Shown here: piece by piece, positions 11,111-19,919 of the stretch
Layout of the letters: each line of letters starts with the position of its first letter
Position numbering within the stretch: position 1 is the stretch's first letter
Source of the DNA: Gammaproteobacteria bacterium
GTDB lineage: Bacteria > Pseudomonadota > Gammaproteobacteria > SZUA-140
NCBI GenBank assembly: GCA_016218365.1
Contig: JACREF010000013.1
Coordinates: 39,875-103,874 of the forward strand
Direction of reading: 5' to 3'
Length of the DNA: 64,000 bases
Made by a program: the position numbers and the translations under genes
Notes under the pieces: generated by a model
What the model was told of the DNA's origin: nothing
The model's input: only the letters and a program-made list of their open reading frames with translations
Database searches by the model: none

Positions 11111-11166
11111 GCCGGGCCGCGCCTCAAGCACAATAGACCTACAGGATCACCAAGGAGACGACCGGC

Positions 11167-11760
11167 ATGACCGAGCGCAGCGCCAGGGTCAAACGCAACA
11201 CCCTCGAGACACAGATCGAGGTCAGCGTCGCCATCGACGGCAGCGGCGAGGCCGCCCTGGCCAGCGGTGTGCCGTTCCTTGATCACATGCTCGATCAGGT
11301 GGCCAGGCACGGGCTGATCGATCTCGAGGTCAAGGCCAGTGGCGACCTGCACATCGATGCCCATCACACCGTCGAGGACATCGGCATCACGCTCGGCCAG
11401 GCGCTGCGCCAGGCGGTCGGCGACAAGCAGGGCATCCGCCGCTATGGTCATGCCTACGTGCCGCTCGATGAGGCCTTGTCGCGCGTCGTCGTCGATTTCT
11501 CCGGCCGCCCCGGTCTCGAATACCATGTCGATTTTCCGCGCGCGCGCATCGGCGAGTTCGATGTCGATCTGCTGCGCGAGTTCTTCTCCGGGCTGGTCAA
11601 TCATGCCCAGCTGACGCTGCACATCGATTGCCTGCGCGGCCGCAACGCCCATCATATCGCCGAAACGATCTTCAAGGCGCTGGGCCGGGCCTTGCGCATG
11701 GCGCTGGAACACGACCCGCGCATGGCCGGGCAGCTGCCGTCGACCAAGGGCTCATTGTGA
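11167..11760 (+). CDS. hisB: Imidazoleglycerol-phosphate dehydratase HisB
   Basis: At 197 residues this is the monofunctional dehydratase without the histidinol-phosphatase domain found in E. coli HisB. The histidine-rich manganese sites are visible in [28 protein letters not shown] and [17 protein letters not shown]. An AAGGAG ribosome site precedes ATG 11167. A separate histidinol phosphatase must be encoded elsewhere. Confidence 0.96.
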   Translation: MTERSARVKRNTLETQIEVSVAIDGSGEAALASGVPFLDHMLDQVARHGLIDLEVKASGDLHIDAHHTVEDIGITLGQALRQAVGDKQGIRRYGHAYVPLDEALSRVVVDFSGRPGLEYHVDFPRARIGEFDVDLLREFFSGLVNHAQLTLHIDCLRGRNAHHIAETIFKALGRALRMALEHDPRMAGQLPSTKGSL

Positions 11761-11796
11761 TCGCGCCGCTGCTGACGATGAGGTGATGACGGCATC

Positions 11797-12453
11797 ATGA
11801 ACGTTCAGGTGGCGGTGATCGATTACGGCATGGGTAACATCCGTTCGGTATCCAAGGCGCTGCAGCAGGCCGGTGGCGATCGCGTCGAGGTCGTCGTCAC
11901 CGCCGATCCGGCGCAGCTGCGCCGCGCCTCGCACGTCGTGTTGCCCGGGGTCGGCGCCTTGCGCGACTGCATGAACGAGCTGGAGCGGCTGCAGCTGGTG
12001 GAGGTCATCGGCGAGTGTTTTGCTGCCAAGCCGTTTCTCGGCATCTGCCTCGGCATGCAGGCGCTGCTGGCGCGTAGCGAGGAGAATGACGGCACACCGG
12101 GGTTGGGGCTGTTGGGCGGCGAGGTGCTGCATTTCCGCGGCCGGGTTGCGGACCCGGCACTGAAGATCCCGCATATGGGGTGGAATAGCGTGCAGCAGAC
12201 CCGGCCCCATCCGTTGTGGCAGGGCATCGCCGATGGCAGCCGCTTCTATTTCGTGCACAGTTATTTTGTCCGGCCGCAACAGGATGCGCTGATTGCCGGC
12301 TGCACCGATTACGGCGGCCGCTTTGCATCGGTGATCGCCCGGGACAATGTGTTTGCCATGCAGTTTCATCCCGAGAAGAGCCAGCACAGCGGCCTGCAGC
12401 TGCTGGGCAACTTCCTGCGCTGGGATGGGAGGTGCCAGGAAGGCCATGATTGA
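11797..12453 (+). CDS. hisH: Imidazole glycerol phosphate synthase glutaminase HisH
   Basis: HisH releases ammonia from glutamine for HisF. The 218-residue class I amidotransferase shows the nucleophile Cys84 in LGICLGMQAL and the His191/Glu193 pair in MQFHPEKSQ. The last few codons and the stop lie within the degenerate left end of a repeat element (R1, 12438 onward), so the C-terminal tail after LRWDGR is probably element-derived. HisA follows after about 340 bases of repeats. Confidence 0.95.
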   Translation: MNVQVAVIDYGMGNIRSVSKALQQAGGDRVEVVVTADPAQLRRASHVVLPGVGALRDCMNELERLQLVEVIGECFAAKPFLGICLGMQALLARSEENDGTPGLGLLGGEVLHFRGRVADPALKIPHMGWNSVQQTRPHPLWQGIADGSRFYFVHSYFVRPQQDALIAGCTDYGGRFASVIARDNVFAMQFHPEKSQHSGLQLLGNFLRWDGRCQEGHD

Positions 12454-12588
12454 TCCGTGTTGTTGTCATGCCCGCCCCCGATCGGAGTCGAGGGCAGGCT
12501 CCAGCGGGCATCCAGAAAGATCTGCAAGCACTGGATTCGCGCGGGCGCGGGAGTGACGGCTGTTGAAATTTTTGAGTTAGTCAGAGAG
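12438..12588. repeat. R1 MITE copy, degenerate, in the his operon
   Basis: The sequence aligns with the R1 element at 59987-60138. It has a decayed left end GGAAGGCCATGATTGATC, the shared ATGCCCGCCCCCGATC and GCGGGCATCCA blocks, and a right end GAGTTAGTCAGAG. The left end overlaps the 3' end of hisH. Confidence 0.7.
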
Positions 12589-12681
12589 GAATGCTACTTA
12601 CTTAAGGAGGTAGCCGGCGGGTAGCCTGGGTTGAGCGACAGCGAAACCCGGGTTTCACTCCGTTCAACCCAGGCTACCTCC
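12589..12681. repeat. R2 MITE copy, right end missing
   Basis: It begins with a variant of the R2 terminal repeat (GAATGCTACTTACTTAAG). It then carries the same palindromic core (GTAGCCTGGGTTGAGCG ... TTCAACCCAGGCTACCTCC) as the complete R2 at 57649-57770. The right terminal repeat is absent. Confidence 0.8.
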
Positions 12682-12738
12682 TGGATTCCCGCGGGCGCGG
12701 GAGTGACGGCTGTTGAAATTTTTGAGTTAGTCAGAGAG
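12682..12738. repeat. Second copy of an R1 right arm (57-bp direct repeat)
   Basis: These 57 bases repeat 12532-12588 with one mismatch, so two copies of the R1 right arm flank the R2 fragment. Together, 12454-12795 between hisH and hisA is almost entirely repeat. No other gene is seen in it. Confidence 0.85.
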
Positions 12739-12795
12739 TGCTGATGTGGGTTCATTGAGTAGAGGAGCGTGTGCAATGTTTCCGAGGACTGGCCG

Positions 12796-13536
12796 ATGCT
12801 GCTGATACCCGCGATTGATATCAAGGACGGCAAGTGCGTCCGCTTGCGCCAGGGACGGATGGATGACGACACGGTGTTTTCCGATGATCCGCTGGCGATG
12901 GCGGCACGCTGGGTCGAGGCCGGCGCGCGCCGGCTGCATCTGGTCGACCTGAATGGCGCGCTCGAGGGCCGGCCGGTCAACGCCGAGGTGGTGGCGCGCA
13001 TCACCGCCGAGTTTCCCGATCTGCCGGTGCAGGTCGGCGGTGGCATCCGTGATGACGAGACCATCGAACGTTATCTCGCCGCCGGTGTCAGCTATGTGAT
13101 CATCGGTACCTCGGCGGTCAATCAACCGCATTTTGTCGCCGATGTCTGCACCGAGTTCCCGGGCCACATCATCGTCGGCCTCGATGCCCGCGATGGCAAG
13201 GTGGCGATCGATGGCTGGTCGAAGCTGTCACATCATGATGTCATCGATCTGGCGCGGCATTTCGAACAGGACGGCGTCGAGGCGATCATCTATACCGATA
13301 TCAGCCGCGACGGCATGATGAAGGGTGTCAACATCGAGGCCACCGTGGCGCTGGCACGCGCGGTCAGCATCCCGGTCATCGCCTCCGGTGGCATCACCAA
13401 CCAGGGCGACATCGAGGCCTTGTATAAAGTGAAAGAAGAAGGCATCGTCGGCGCGGTCATCGGCCGCGCGATCTATGAGGGCGCCATCGATTTTGCCGCG
13501 GCCCAGCGTTGGGTCGATCAGCAGGGTGGCGCATGA
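12796..13536 (+). CDS. hisA: ProFAR isomerase HisA
   Basis: HisA is the (beta/alpha)8 isomerase of the fourth histidine-pathway intermediate. The 246-residue protein shows [19 protein letters not shown] with the catalytic Asp, [15 protein letters not shown] and the phosphate loops [16 protein letters not shown] and [14 protein letters not shown] 12796 begins MLLIPAID, the usual family start. It overlaps hisF by four bases. Confidence 0.96.
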   Translation: MLLIPAIDIKDGKCVRLRQGRMDDDTVFSDDPLAMAARWVEAGARRLHLVDLNGALEGRPVNAEVVARITAEFPDLPVQVGGGIRDDETIERYLAAGVSYVIIGTSAVNQPHFVADVCTEFPGHIIVGLDARDGKVAIDGWSKLSHHDVIDLARHFEQDGVEAIIYTDISRDGMMKGVNIEATVALARAVSIPVIASGGITNQGDIEALYKVKEEGIVGAVIGRAIYEGAIDFAAAQRWVDQQGGA

Positions 13537-14321
13537 CACTGGCCAAGCGCATCATCCCGTGTCTCGACGTCGATCAGGGTCGCGTCGTCAAGGGGGTGCG
13601 CTTCGTCGATATCCGCGATGCCGGCGATCCGGTCGAGGTGGCGAAGATCTATGACGTGCAGGGTGCCGATGAACTGGTGTTTCTCGACATCACCGCCAGC
13701 CATGAAGACCGGGCGACGATGGTCCATGTCGTCGAACAGGTCGCCAGCCAGGTGTTCATCCCGTTGACCGTCGGTGGCGGCATCCGCGAGGTCGCCGATA
13801 TCCGCCGCATGCTGAATGCCGGCGCCGACAAGGTTGCGATCAACACCGCCGCCGTCGCCAATCCCGAATTCGTCCGTCAGGCCGCGCAGCGTTTCGGCAG
13901 CCAGTGCATCGTCGTCGCCGTCGATGCCAAGCGGGTCAGCGCCCCGGGCGAGCCGCCGCGCTGGGAGATCTTCACCCATGGCGGGCGGCGCGCCACCGGG
14001 CTTGATGTCATCGAGTGGGTGCGGCGCATGGCCGATTACGGTGCCGGTGAGATCCTGCTGACCAGCATGGACCGGGACGGCACCCAGGATGGTTACGATG
14101 TCGCGCTGCTGCGCGCGGTCAGCGCTGCGGTGCCGGTGCCGGTCATCGCCTCCGGTGGCGTCGGCACGCTGGAGCACCTGGCCGCCGGCATCCTCGATGG
14201 CCATGCCGATGCGGTGCTGGCGGCCAGCATCTTCCATTTCGGCACCTATAGCGTCGGCGAGGCCAAGCGCTACCTGGCGCAGCGCGGCATCGATGTGCGG
14301 CTGGCCGAGGCCACACCGTGA
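13533..14321 (+). CDS. hisF: Imidazole glycerol phosphate synthase cyclase HisF
   Basis: The 262-residue (beta/alpha)8 cyclase pairs with HisH to make imidazole glycerol phosphate and AICAR. Catalytic Asp residues lie in [16 protein letters not shown] and [15 protein letters not shown], with phosphate-binding VGGGIRE and [16 protein letters not shown] 13533 overlaps the hisA stop, and the hisF stop overlaps the GTG start of hisI. Confidence 0.97.
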   Translation: MTLAKRIIPCLDVDQGRVVKGVRFVDIRDAGDPVEVAKIYDVQGADELVFLDITASHEDRATMVHVVEQVASQVFIPLTVGGGIREVADIRRMLNAGADKVAINTAAVANPEFVRQAAQRFGSQCIVVAVDAKRVSAPGEPPRWEIFTHGGRRATGLDVIEWVRRMADYGAGEILLTSMDRDGTQDGYDVALLRAVSAAVPVPVIASGGVGTLEHLAAGILDGHADAVLAASIFHFGTYSVGEAKRYLAQRGIDVRLAEATP

Positions 14322-14713
14322 GCAGCGGCTGGCTCGACCAGATCCGCTGGACCAGCGACGGGCTGGTGCCGGTCATCGCCCAGGAACAGGGCAGCGGCAC
14401 CATCCTGATGCTGGCCTGGATGAACCGCGCGGCGCTGGCCGAGACCGCGGACAGCGGCTACGCCGTCTACTGGTCGCGGTCGCGCCAGGCGCTGTGGCGC
14501 AAGGGTGAGCGCTCCGGCCATCGCCAGCGCGTGGCGCAGATCCGGCTCGATTGTGACAACGACGTTGTGCTGCTCGAGGTCGAGCAGCAGGGCGGTGTGG
14601 CCTGCCATACCGGGCGCCACAGCTGTTTCTATCAGCGCCTGGAACGCGGCCAGTGGCAGGCCGTGGAGCCGGTGGTCAAAGACCCGGCGACGATCTATAA
14701 GGAGGGCAGATGA
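14318..14713 (+). CDS. hisI: Phosphoribosyl-AMP cyclohydrolase HisI
   Basis: This 131-residue zinc enzyme opens the adenine ring of phosphoribosyl-AMP. Family motifs include [40 protein letters not shown] and the cysteine-bearing [11 protein letters not shown]. It starts with GTG in a GTGA overlap with hisF. It is separate from HisE, unlike the fused enterobacterial protein. Confidence 0.95.
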   Translation: MSSGWLDQIRWTSDGLVPVIAQEQGSGTILMLAWMNRAALAETADSGYAVYWSRSRQALWRKGERSGHRQRVAQIRLDCDNDVVLLEVEQQGGVACHTGRHSCFYQRLERGQWQAVEPVVKDPATIYKEGR

Positions 14714-15030
14714 GCGACACCTTGAGCCGGCTGGCGGACGTCATCGAGTCGCGCAAGGGCGCCGCCCCCGACAGTTCCTATGTCGCCAGCCTGTATGCCA
14801 GGGGGCGCGACACCATCCTGAAAAAGGTCGGCGAGGAGGCGGTCGAGACGGTACTGGCCGCCAAGGACGGGGTGGCGGACAAACTGATCTACGAGACCGC
14901 CGACCTGTGGTTCCATACCCTGGTGATGCTGGCCGAGCAGGGGTTGCGCCCCGAGGCGGTGCTGGCGGAGCTGGAACGCCGGATTGGCGTGTCCGGCCAC
15001 GACGAAAAGGCGTCGCGCCAAAAGGGCTGA
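14710..15030 (+). CDS. hisE: Phosphoribosyl-ATP pyrophosphatase HisE
   Basis: The 106-residue MazG-like all-helical enzyme hydrolyses phosphoribosyl-ATP. The motif [17 protein letters not shown] and the downstream [14 protein letters not shown] provide the acidic metal-binding residues. The ATGA overlap with hisI continues the coupled operon. It is the last his gene before tatA. Confidence 0.95.
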   Translation: MSDTLSRLADVIESRKGAAPDSSYVASLYARGRDTILKKVGEEAVETVLAAKDGVADKLIYETADLWFHTLVMLAEQGLRPEAVLAELERRIGVSGHDEKASRQKG

Positions 15031-15104
15031 TCTCTGCTACCATAGGTCATTCAGTCGGCACGGGACCCGGGACCGGCCATTCAAACGGAAAGCTGGAGGA
15101 CGCC

Positions 15105-15362
15105 ATGGGAATTAGTGTTCCGCAATTATTGATCATCATGCTGATCGTGCTGCTGCTGTTTGGCACCAAGAAGCTGCGCGGCATCGGCGCCGATCTTGGC
15201 AGTGCGGTCAAGAATTTCAAGGATGAGATGGGCAAGGGTGGCAAGGATGACGAGCAGCAGGCCCAGCAGACCACGCAGCGCCGCGAGGAACTGAGCCATG
15301 ACAGCACGGGCCGCGTCATCGAAGGCGAGGTCACCAAGCAGAAGGACAAGGAACGGGTGTGA
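15105..15362 (+). CDS. tatA: Sec-independent translocase TatA
   Basis: The 85-residue protein has a short N-terminal membrane helix ([20 protein letters not shown]), the [10 protein letters not shown] hinge, an amphipathic helix and a charged tail. TatA multimers form the pore for folded twin-arginine substrates. An AGCTGGAGGA ribosome site precedes ATG 15105. It lies 75 bases after hisE. Confidence 0.95.
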   Translation: MGISVPQLLIIMLIVLLLFGTKKLRGIGADLGSAVKNFKDEMGKGGKDDEQQAQQTTQRREELSHDSTGRVIEGEVTKQKDKERV

Positions 15363-15400
15363 GCGGCGCTGCCGCGTTGACAACGCCGGGATAGCGCGCC

Positions 15401-15793
15401 ATGTTTGACATCGGGTTCGGCGAGATCGTGGTGGTCTGCATCGTCGCGTTGCTGGTGGTCGGACCTGACGAGTTTCCACAGCTGGTGGCGACCGTCGGCC
15501 GCTGGCTCGGCAAGGTGCGCCGTTTCCTGTCCGATACCAAGGCCGATTTCGACCGCGAGGTTCAGCGCATCGACGAGCTGAAGCGCAAGGTCGACCAGGA
15601 GCTCGAGATCGCCGAGGCCCATCGCAATCTCGATCCCAATCAACCGACGGTGCCGGTGGCACGGCGCAGCCTGCCGCAGGCCCCGGCCGCCCCGATACCA
15701 CCCACCGACAGTGATACGACAGCGGCCGCAGTCGACGCGTCGGATGCCGACGCTGCTGAACGGTCGGGCGCGCGGGTGAAACAGTCATCGTGA
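15401..15793 (+). CDS. tatB: Sec-independent translocase TatB
   Basis: The 130-residue protein has the TatB N-terminus MFDIGFGEIVVVCIVALLVVGPDEFPQ with its Pro hinge, an amphipathic helix and a long charged tail ending in a low-complexity Ala/Pro segment. With TatC it forms the receptor for RR signal peptides. Its stop overlaps the tatC GTG start. Confidence 0.94.
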   Translation: MFDIGFGEIVVVCIVALLVVGPDEFPQLVATVGRWLGKVRRFLSDTKADFDREVQRIDELKRKVDQELEIAEAHRNLDPNQPTVPVARRSLPQAPAAPIPPTDSDTTAAAVDASDADAAERSGARVKQSS

Positions 15794-16566
15794 GCCGCGG
15801 CCCGCAGTCATATCCGCCGGATCGCGGCCAGCCGTTTGTTGCCCATCTGATCGAACTGCGGCGCCGGCTGATGGTGATCCTCGGTGGCATGACGCTGATC
15901 TTTCTGGCACTGGTGCCGTTCACCAACGAGTTGTATGCCGAACTGGCCAAGCCGCTGATCCGCTATCTGCCGCAGGGCAGCACGATGATTGCGACCGAGG
16001 TCGCCTCGACGTTTTTTGCCCCGTTCAAGTTCACGATGTTCTGCGCGCTGTTCCTGTCGATCCCGCTGCTGCTGCACCAGATCTGGGGTTTCGTCGCACC
16101 GGGGCTGTACCGCCGCGAGCGCCGCATCGTGCTGCCGCTGCTGGTGTCGAGCACGCTGCTGTTCTACCTCGGCATGGTGTTCGCGTATTTCGTCGTGTTC
16201 CCGCTGATGTTCAAGTTCTTCATCAGCACCGCGCCCGCAGGCGTGACGGTGATGACCGACATCACCCAGTATCTGGACTTCGTGCTGAAGCTGTTCTTCT
16301 CGTTTGGCCTCGCCTTCGAGGTGCCGGTGATCACCGTCATCGTCGTCTGGGCCGGTTTCGTCAGCGCCGATCAGCTGGCGGCCAAACGCTCCTATGTCAT
16401 CGTCGGCGCCTTCATCATCGGCATGATCCTGACGCCGCCGGACGTGTTCTCGCAGACGCTGCTGGCGGTGCCGATGTGGCTGCTGTTCGAGGTTGGCCTG
16501 CTGTGCTCGCGTTTTGTGGCGCGGCGTCAGCCTGACGAGACAGCAGAAGAAGCATCTGCCGACTGA
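15790..16566 (+). CDS. tatC: Sec-independent translocase TatC
   Basis: The 258-residue protein is predicted to have six membrane helices and shows the signature FVAHLIELRRRLMVI followed by FFAPFKF. It recognises twin-arginine signals. A likely client in this window is the RR-bearing ActB1 subunit (27650-29854). It starts with GTG in a GTGA overlap with tatB. Confidence 0.96.
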   Translation: MSRGPQSYPPDRGQPFVAHLIELRRRLMVILGGMTLIFLALVPFTNELYAELAKPLIRYLPQGSTMIATEVASTFFAPFKFTMFCALFLSIPLLLHQIWGFVAPGLYRRERRIVLPLLVSSTLLFYLGMVFAYFVVFPLMFKFFISTAPAGVTVMTDITQYLDFVLKLFFSFGLAFEVPVITVIVVWAGFVSADQLAAKRSYVIVGAFIIGMILTPPDVFSQTLLAVPMWLLFEVGLLCSRFVARRQPDETAEEASAD

Positions 16567-16943
16567 TGAGGGGTCGCAGGTACAAGGCGGTTTCATTCTC
16601 CATCCCCCTATCGTAAACGGGAGAGGATAGGGGAGAGGGCAGTCCAGTAGATTGGGCAGAGCGGTTTTCGCGAAGCCCAACATGTCAGACCGCCCGGCAA
16701 TGTTGGGCTTCGTGCCTCAGCCCAAGCTGCCAACCTTGCTGGACTCGCTCAGGGCAATAGAGAAGTCGTGTCCCGGGTTGTTTGGCTCGTTGACTTGGAC
16801 TTGATTGACTATCGGCGCCGAGCTGGTTAGATTATGACCTCTATATATGCGCCTTTTTATAGTGTCAGGGCTGCTATGGCAATGACTCTTAACTTATGAA
16901 TTTGGTAAATTCCTTGTAACCGGATTCTTCCCATGAATGCTAA
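16567..16943. other. Intergenic region with short palindromic repeats
   Basis: No gene is seen between tatC and the lipoprotein gene. A C/G-rich palindrome with GGGAGAGGATAGGGGAGAGGGC lies near 16600-16640. An inverted repeat CGAAGCCCAACAT / ATGTTGGGCTTCG (16671-16683 with 16700-16712) belongs to a family also seen near 24608, 55752 and 55859. It could act as a hairpin after tatC. The AT-richer part from about 16790 may hold the promoter of the downstream gene. Confidence 0.6.
16671..16712. repeat. R5 palindromic intergenic repeat
   Basis: Perfect 13-bp inverted repeat CGAAGCCCAACAT ... ATGTTGGGCTTCG with a 16-base loop, downstream of tatC. Related half-sites with TTGGGCTTC and CAGCCCA occur at 24608-24642, 55752-55776 and 55859-55889. 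Confidence 0.75.
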
Positions 16944-17072
16944 GGAGGCTCTGATTAATTCAAAAATTACCACGGCCGTCATTCCCGCGAAAGCGGGAAT
17001 CCAGGTATTACAGGTAGTTATGGATGCCCGCTTCCGCGGGCATGACGACAATGCGAATTAATCAGAGCATCC
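16944..17072. repeat. R1 MITE, intact copy, at the lipoprotein gene 5' end
   Basis: This 129-bp element has terminal inverted repeats GGAGGCTCTGATTAATTC (16944-16961) and GAATTAATCAGAGCATCC (17055-17072), with one mismatch over 18 bases. It is flanked by the 4-bp direct repeat CTAA (16940-16943 and 17073-17076). Inside are two hairpins, ATTCCCGCGAAAGCGGGAAT and ATGCCCGCTTCCGCGGGCAT. It is homologous in inverted orientation to 59987-60138. It carries no coding capacity, so it is a non-autonomous element; the ends and YTAA target suggest an IS5-group transposase acting in trans (inference). Confidence 0.88.
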
Positions 17073-19027
17073 CTAAAGCAAATTCATTATTTTTTACTTT
17101 TCTCTGGCTCGCCCTGATGCTAAGTGGTTGTGGCGGTGGAGTGACCGGTGTTTTGAGTGGTGCGAATAGCGTGGTCAGCGGGGTGGTCAACAGTGTCCCG
17201 CCGGGCAAATGTCCAAGCGGCGGCATTACCGTCAATTCAGGGATAGATTCGAATAGCAACAAGATCCTGGATGCTTCGGAAATCTCAACCACACAATATG
17301 TTTGCCATGGCACGAATGGGTCAGCAGGGTTGACATCATTGGTGTCTGCGACGGATGAGCCAAGTGGCGCCAATTGCGCAGACGGCGGCAAGAAGATCAA
17401 TGTTGGTTTGGACGAAAACAGCAACAATGTCCTGGATGCGAGTGAAATAGTCTCAACGGCCTACATATGTAACGGATCGAAAGCGGCCAATGGCACTAAT
17501 GGCACTGACGGCACGAATGGAATAAACGGTGCAAACGGCAGGGATGGCCACAATAGCTTGGTCAGCATAGTGCCGGAACCGGTTGATTCCTTCTATTGTA
17601 AGTATGGCGGCAATAAGGTCAGTAGTGGCCTGGATTCGAATGCTAATGGCGCGCTTGATGATCCTGAAGAAGTGATGGCCAGTTATTACGTTTGTAATGG
17701 TGCGCCGGGTGCTGCGGGGGCTGCCGGAGAGACGGGCGCCACAGGTCCGGCCGGAGCTACAGGCGCGACTGGTCCGGCGGGTCCTGCGGGGCCAGGTATA
17801 ACGTGGGTCGATGTCACAGGCGCATCAGTTCAGGCGGAATCAAACAAGGGCTATATAGCCAACAGTGGTTCTCAAGTGACGATAACGCTGCCTCGGTCGC
17901 CGCTTTTTGGTGATCTTGTCCAGATATCCGGTGCTGGCGCAGGTGGATGGAAGGTGGCGCAAAATGACGGCCAGTCAATCATAACCAAGAACGTTAGTAT
18001 TGATTACGAACAATTATGGAAGTCACGAGAGTCTCTGAGGGCATGGAATGTTATAGCGATGTCTTCTGATGGGGTTAAGGTAGTTGCTGCAGTCAGGGGA
18101 GGGCATATCTACACATCGGATGATTCCGGCGTGACATGGACTGAGAGGCAGCCCATTCCATCCGGAGGCTACTGGACGGCTGTTACCTCATCGTCTGATG
18201 GATCGATGCTGACTGCTGCTACAAATGGACCTGAAGGCATATTCATCTCCTCGGATGCTGGAGCGACTTGGACGCATATTCTGGGGTCCCCTTCATCGAT
18301 AGGGGCGCTTGCGGCATCCGCAGATGGAACAAAATTAGTTGCGACGGTGGGTGAGCAAAATAACCCAATATATACATCCGTGGATGCTGGCCTTAATTGG
18401 ATAGCTCATAATGTTTCTGGGTTATCATTTTACTCGGTCGCGTCCTCATCCGATGGATCCCGTCTTTTGGCGACATGTAAGACGCAAGATATTCAACCTA
18501 TTAGCATGCTGTGTACGTCTGCAGATTCCGGAGCTTCTTGGGTGACGCGAGAATCAGATAGAAACTGGTCATCAGTGGCATCATCTTCTGACGGCTCAAA
18601 ACTCGTAGCAACTACTTCCGGAGGGAGCATATATACCTCCTCAGATTATGGCGTGAGCTGGGCACCGCATGGACGCAGTGGCCTTTGGATGTCAGTGGCA
18701 TCATCGTCAGACGGTACAAAACTCGTCGCAGCTGAGCAGGGTTTTGGCGGTTATATGTATACCTCGAATGATTCAGGGAACAACTGGACAGTACGCTCAT
18801 CGAATCGGTTATGGCGCTCAGTAGCAACTTCCTCAGACGGCACACATTTGGCCGCCATAGAAGAGAATGGACATATTTATACTTCGCTTCCATTCAGTGA
18901 TGGCGCTACAACAATAGGGCCTGCAGGGGCAATCATCGGTGCCCAATATGACACCGCCGATCTCCAATACATTGGCAACAATCAGTTCATGGTGCGTGGC
19001 TATATGGGTAATTTGTTGATTCAGTAA
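17051..19027 (+). CDS. Lipoprotein with DUF7151-like, collagen-like and beta-propeller repeats
   Basis: About 658 residues. The lipoprotein signal has a lipobox LSGC with Cys27. Three Cys-containing repeats of the pattern GLDxNxNxxLDxxEI...YxCNG follow (about residues 45-215; DUF7151-like). Next comes a Gly-x-y collagen-like run (GATGPAGATGATGPAGPAGP) and then at least seven tandem propeller blades with SSDGxKLVA and IYTSxDxGxxW (about 320-615; sialidase/BNR-like). It is probably exposed on the outer membrane; the function is unknown. Codon use is AT-richer than its neighbours. The ATG at 17051 (or 17042) lies inside the R1 element and no ribosome site is visible. The ancestral start was probably ATG 16933 before insertion. 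Confidence 0.8.
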   Translation: MRINQSIPKANSLFFTFLWLALMLSGCGGGVTGVLSGANSVVSGVVNSVPPGKCPSGGITVNSGIDSNSNKILDASEISTTQYVCHGTNGSAGLTSLVSATDEPSGANCADGGKKINVGLDENSNNVLDASEIVSTAYICNGSKAANGTNGTDGTNGINGANGRDGHNSLVSIVPEPVDSFYCKYGGNKVSSGLDSNANGALDDPEEVMASYYVCNGAPGAAGAAGETGATGPAGATGATGPAGPAGPGITWVDVTGASVQAESNKGYIANSGSQVTITLPRSPLFGDLVQISGAGAGGWKVAQNDGQSIITKNVSIDYEQLWKSRESLRAWNVIAMSSDGVKVVAAVRGGHIYTSDDSGVTWTERQPIPSGGYWTAVTSSSDGSMLTAATNGPEGIFISSDAGATWTHILGSPSSIGALAASADGTKLVATVGEQNNPIYTSVDAGLNWIAHNVSGLSFYSVASSSDGSRLLATCKTQDIQPISMLCTSADSGASWVTRESDRNWSSVASSSDGSKLVATTSGGSIYTSSDYGVSWAPHGRSGLWMSVASSSDGTKLVAAEQGFGGYMYTSNDSGNNWTVRSSNRLWRSVATSSDGTHLAAIEENGHIYTSLPFSDGATTIGPAGAIIGAQYDTADLQYIGNNQFMVRGYMGNLLIQ

Positions 19028-19257
19028 AAGAAGATTCAGGTTGGGGTGGAATTCCTTTTAAGGAACGCTGACATAATCCCCGGCTGCAATGACCAGCTGA
19101 TTGTTGCAAGACGCGCGGAGTGGCGCATCGCATCGGAAGATAGAATATCTCTGAAAAATCCCGACGCTCCGGGTCAATAAACAAGGCAGTCCGGCATGGC
19201 CAGGAGGCCGCTGCCGCGCCATGTGCAAGCAGGATGTCACGCGCAGCCTTCGTTACA
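19028..19257. other. Intergenic stretch without a recognised gene
   Basis: Between the lipoprotein gene and the globin gene no convincing gene is seen. A short open stretch near 19075-19180 on the plus strand has no start and no recognised homology. Composition is like its accessory neighbours. Confidence 0.4.
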
Positions 19258-19389
19258 TCAAGGAGAAATGGCGCAACCGCTGGAAGAACTGGCGCGGCGG
19301 CGCCTGTCGCCGCACTCCATATCGATCAAGATGATCAGCCCCAGAATATCTTTCAGTCCGACGGCCTGGTCGCTTGTTAATCCCTCCAT
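19258..19389 (-). CDS. Possible 43-residue ORF downstream of the globin gene
   Basis: A short open frame starts at ATG 19389, 18 bases after the globin stop on the same strand, and ends at TGA 19258. The first half is hydrophobic (VGLKDILGLIILIDM) and the tail is Arg/Ser-rich. It has no recognisable family and only a weak GAGAG sequence upstream. It may be a small translated protein or chance. Confidence 0.2.
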   Translation of the reverse strand: MEGLTSDQAVGLKDILGLIILIDMECGDRRRRASSSSGCAISP

Positions 19390-19407
19390 CCTCTCTATCT
19401 CTATACC

Positions 19408-19767
19408 CTAAACGAGCACAATCTGCGACCGCATGCTATAGAGTACGAATAACACCTCTTCCTGTTCCCGCTGGCCGATATTGTTCTTCTGCAGGGCGGC
19501 CAGGGCATCATTGAGCACGGCCATGAATTCGTGGGCGGAGATATTCATCCCCTTATGCGCAGCCAACATATCCTTGCCCTTGTAGACATCGGGACCGCCG
19601 GTGCCAGTAATAAAAAAGGTGGCAGCGGCATTTTTTATCTTGGCGAGATCGCTGTTGGCAAACCGCGTGGCGATGGCCTTGTTTGCCATATGATTGTCCA
19701 CGACGTCGTTCGCCAGTCGGGTGATGCCTTCAGCGCCGCCCAGGCGTTCAAAAAGTGATTGGCCCAT
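19408..19767 (-). CDS. Truncated haemoglobin (group 1 globin)
   Basis: The 119-residue protein is a 2-on-2 globin. It begins SLFERLGGAEGITRLANDVVD and has the glycine-rich region TGGPDVYKGKDM and proximal His71 in LAAHKGMNIS. Such proteins bind O2 or NO and often act in nitric-oxide or oxygen handling. It is transcribed divergently from an HxlR-type regulator 152 bases away, which may control it. Length matches TrHbN proteins. Confidence 0.93.
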   Translation of the reverse strand: MGQSLFERLGGAEGITRLANDVVDNHMANKAIATRFANSDLAKIKNAAATFFITGTGGPDVYKGKDMLAAHKGMNISAHEFMAVLNDALAALQKNNIGQREQEEVLFVLYSMRSQIVLV

Positions 19768-19919
19768 GATTTATCTCCTATGTTGATAAAAAACTCACTG
19801 CAATAATGAAATGGTGGTTGATGCCTTAATAAGCTAGCATTGTGCATAGAGGCCGGGAAGTACAGAATCTGTAGTGGCCGCAGCAATGATCAGCAGCTGG
19901 ACTCAACAGGAGGGATTCA

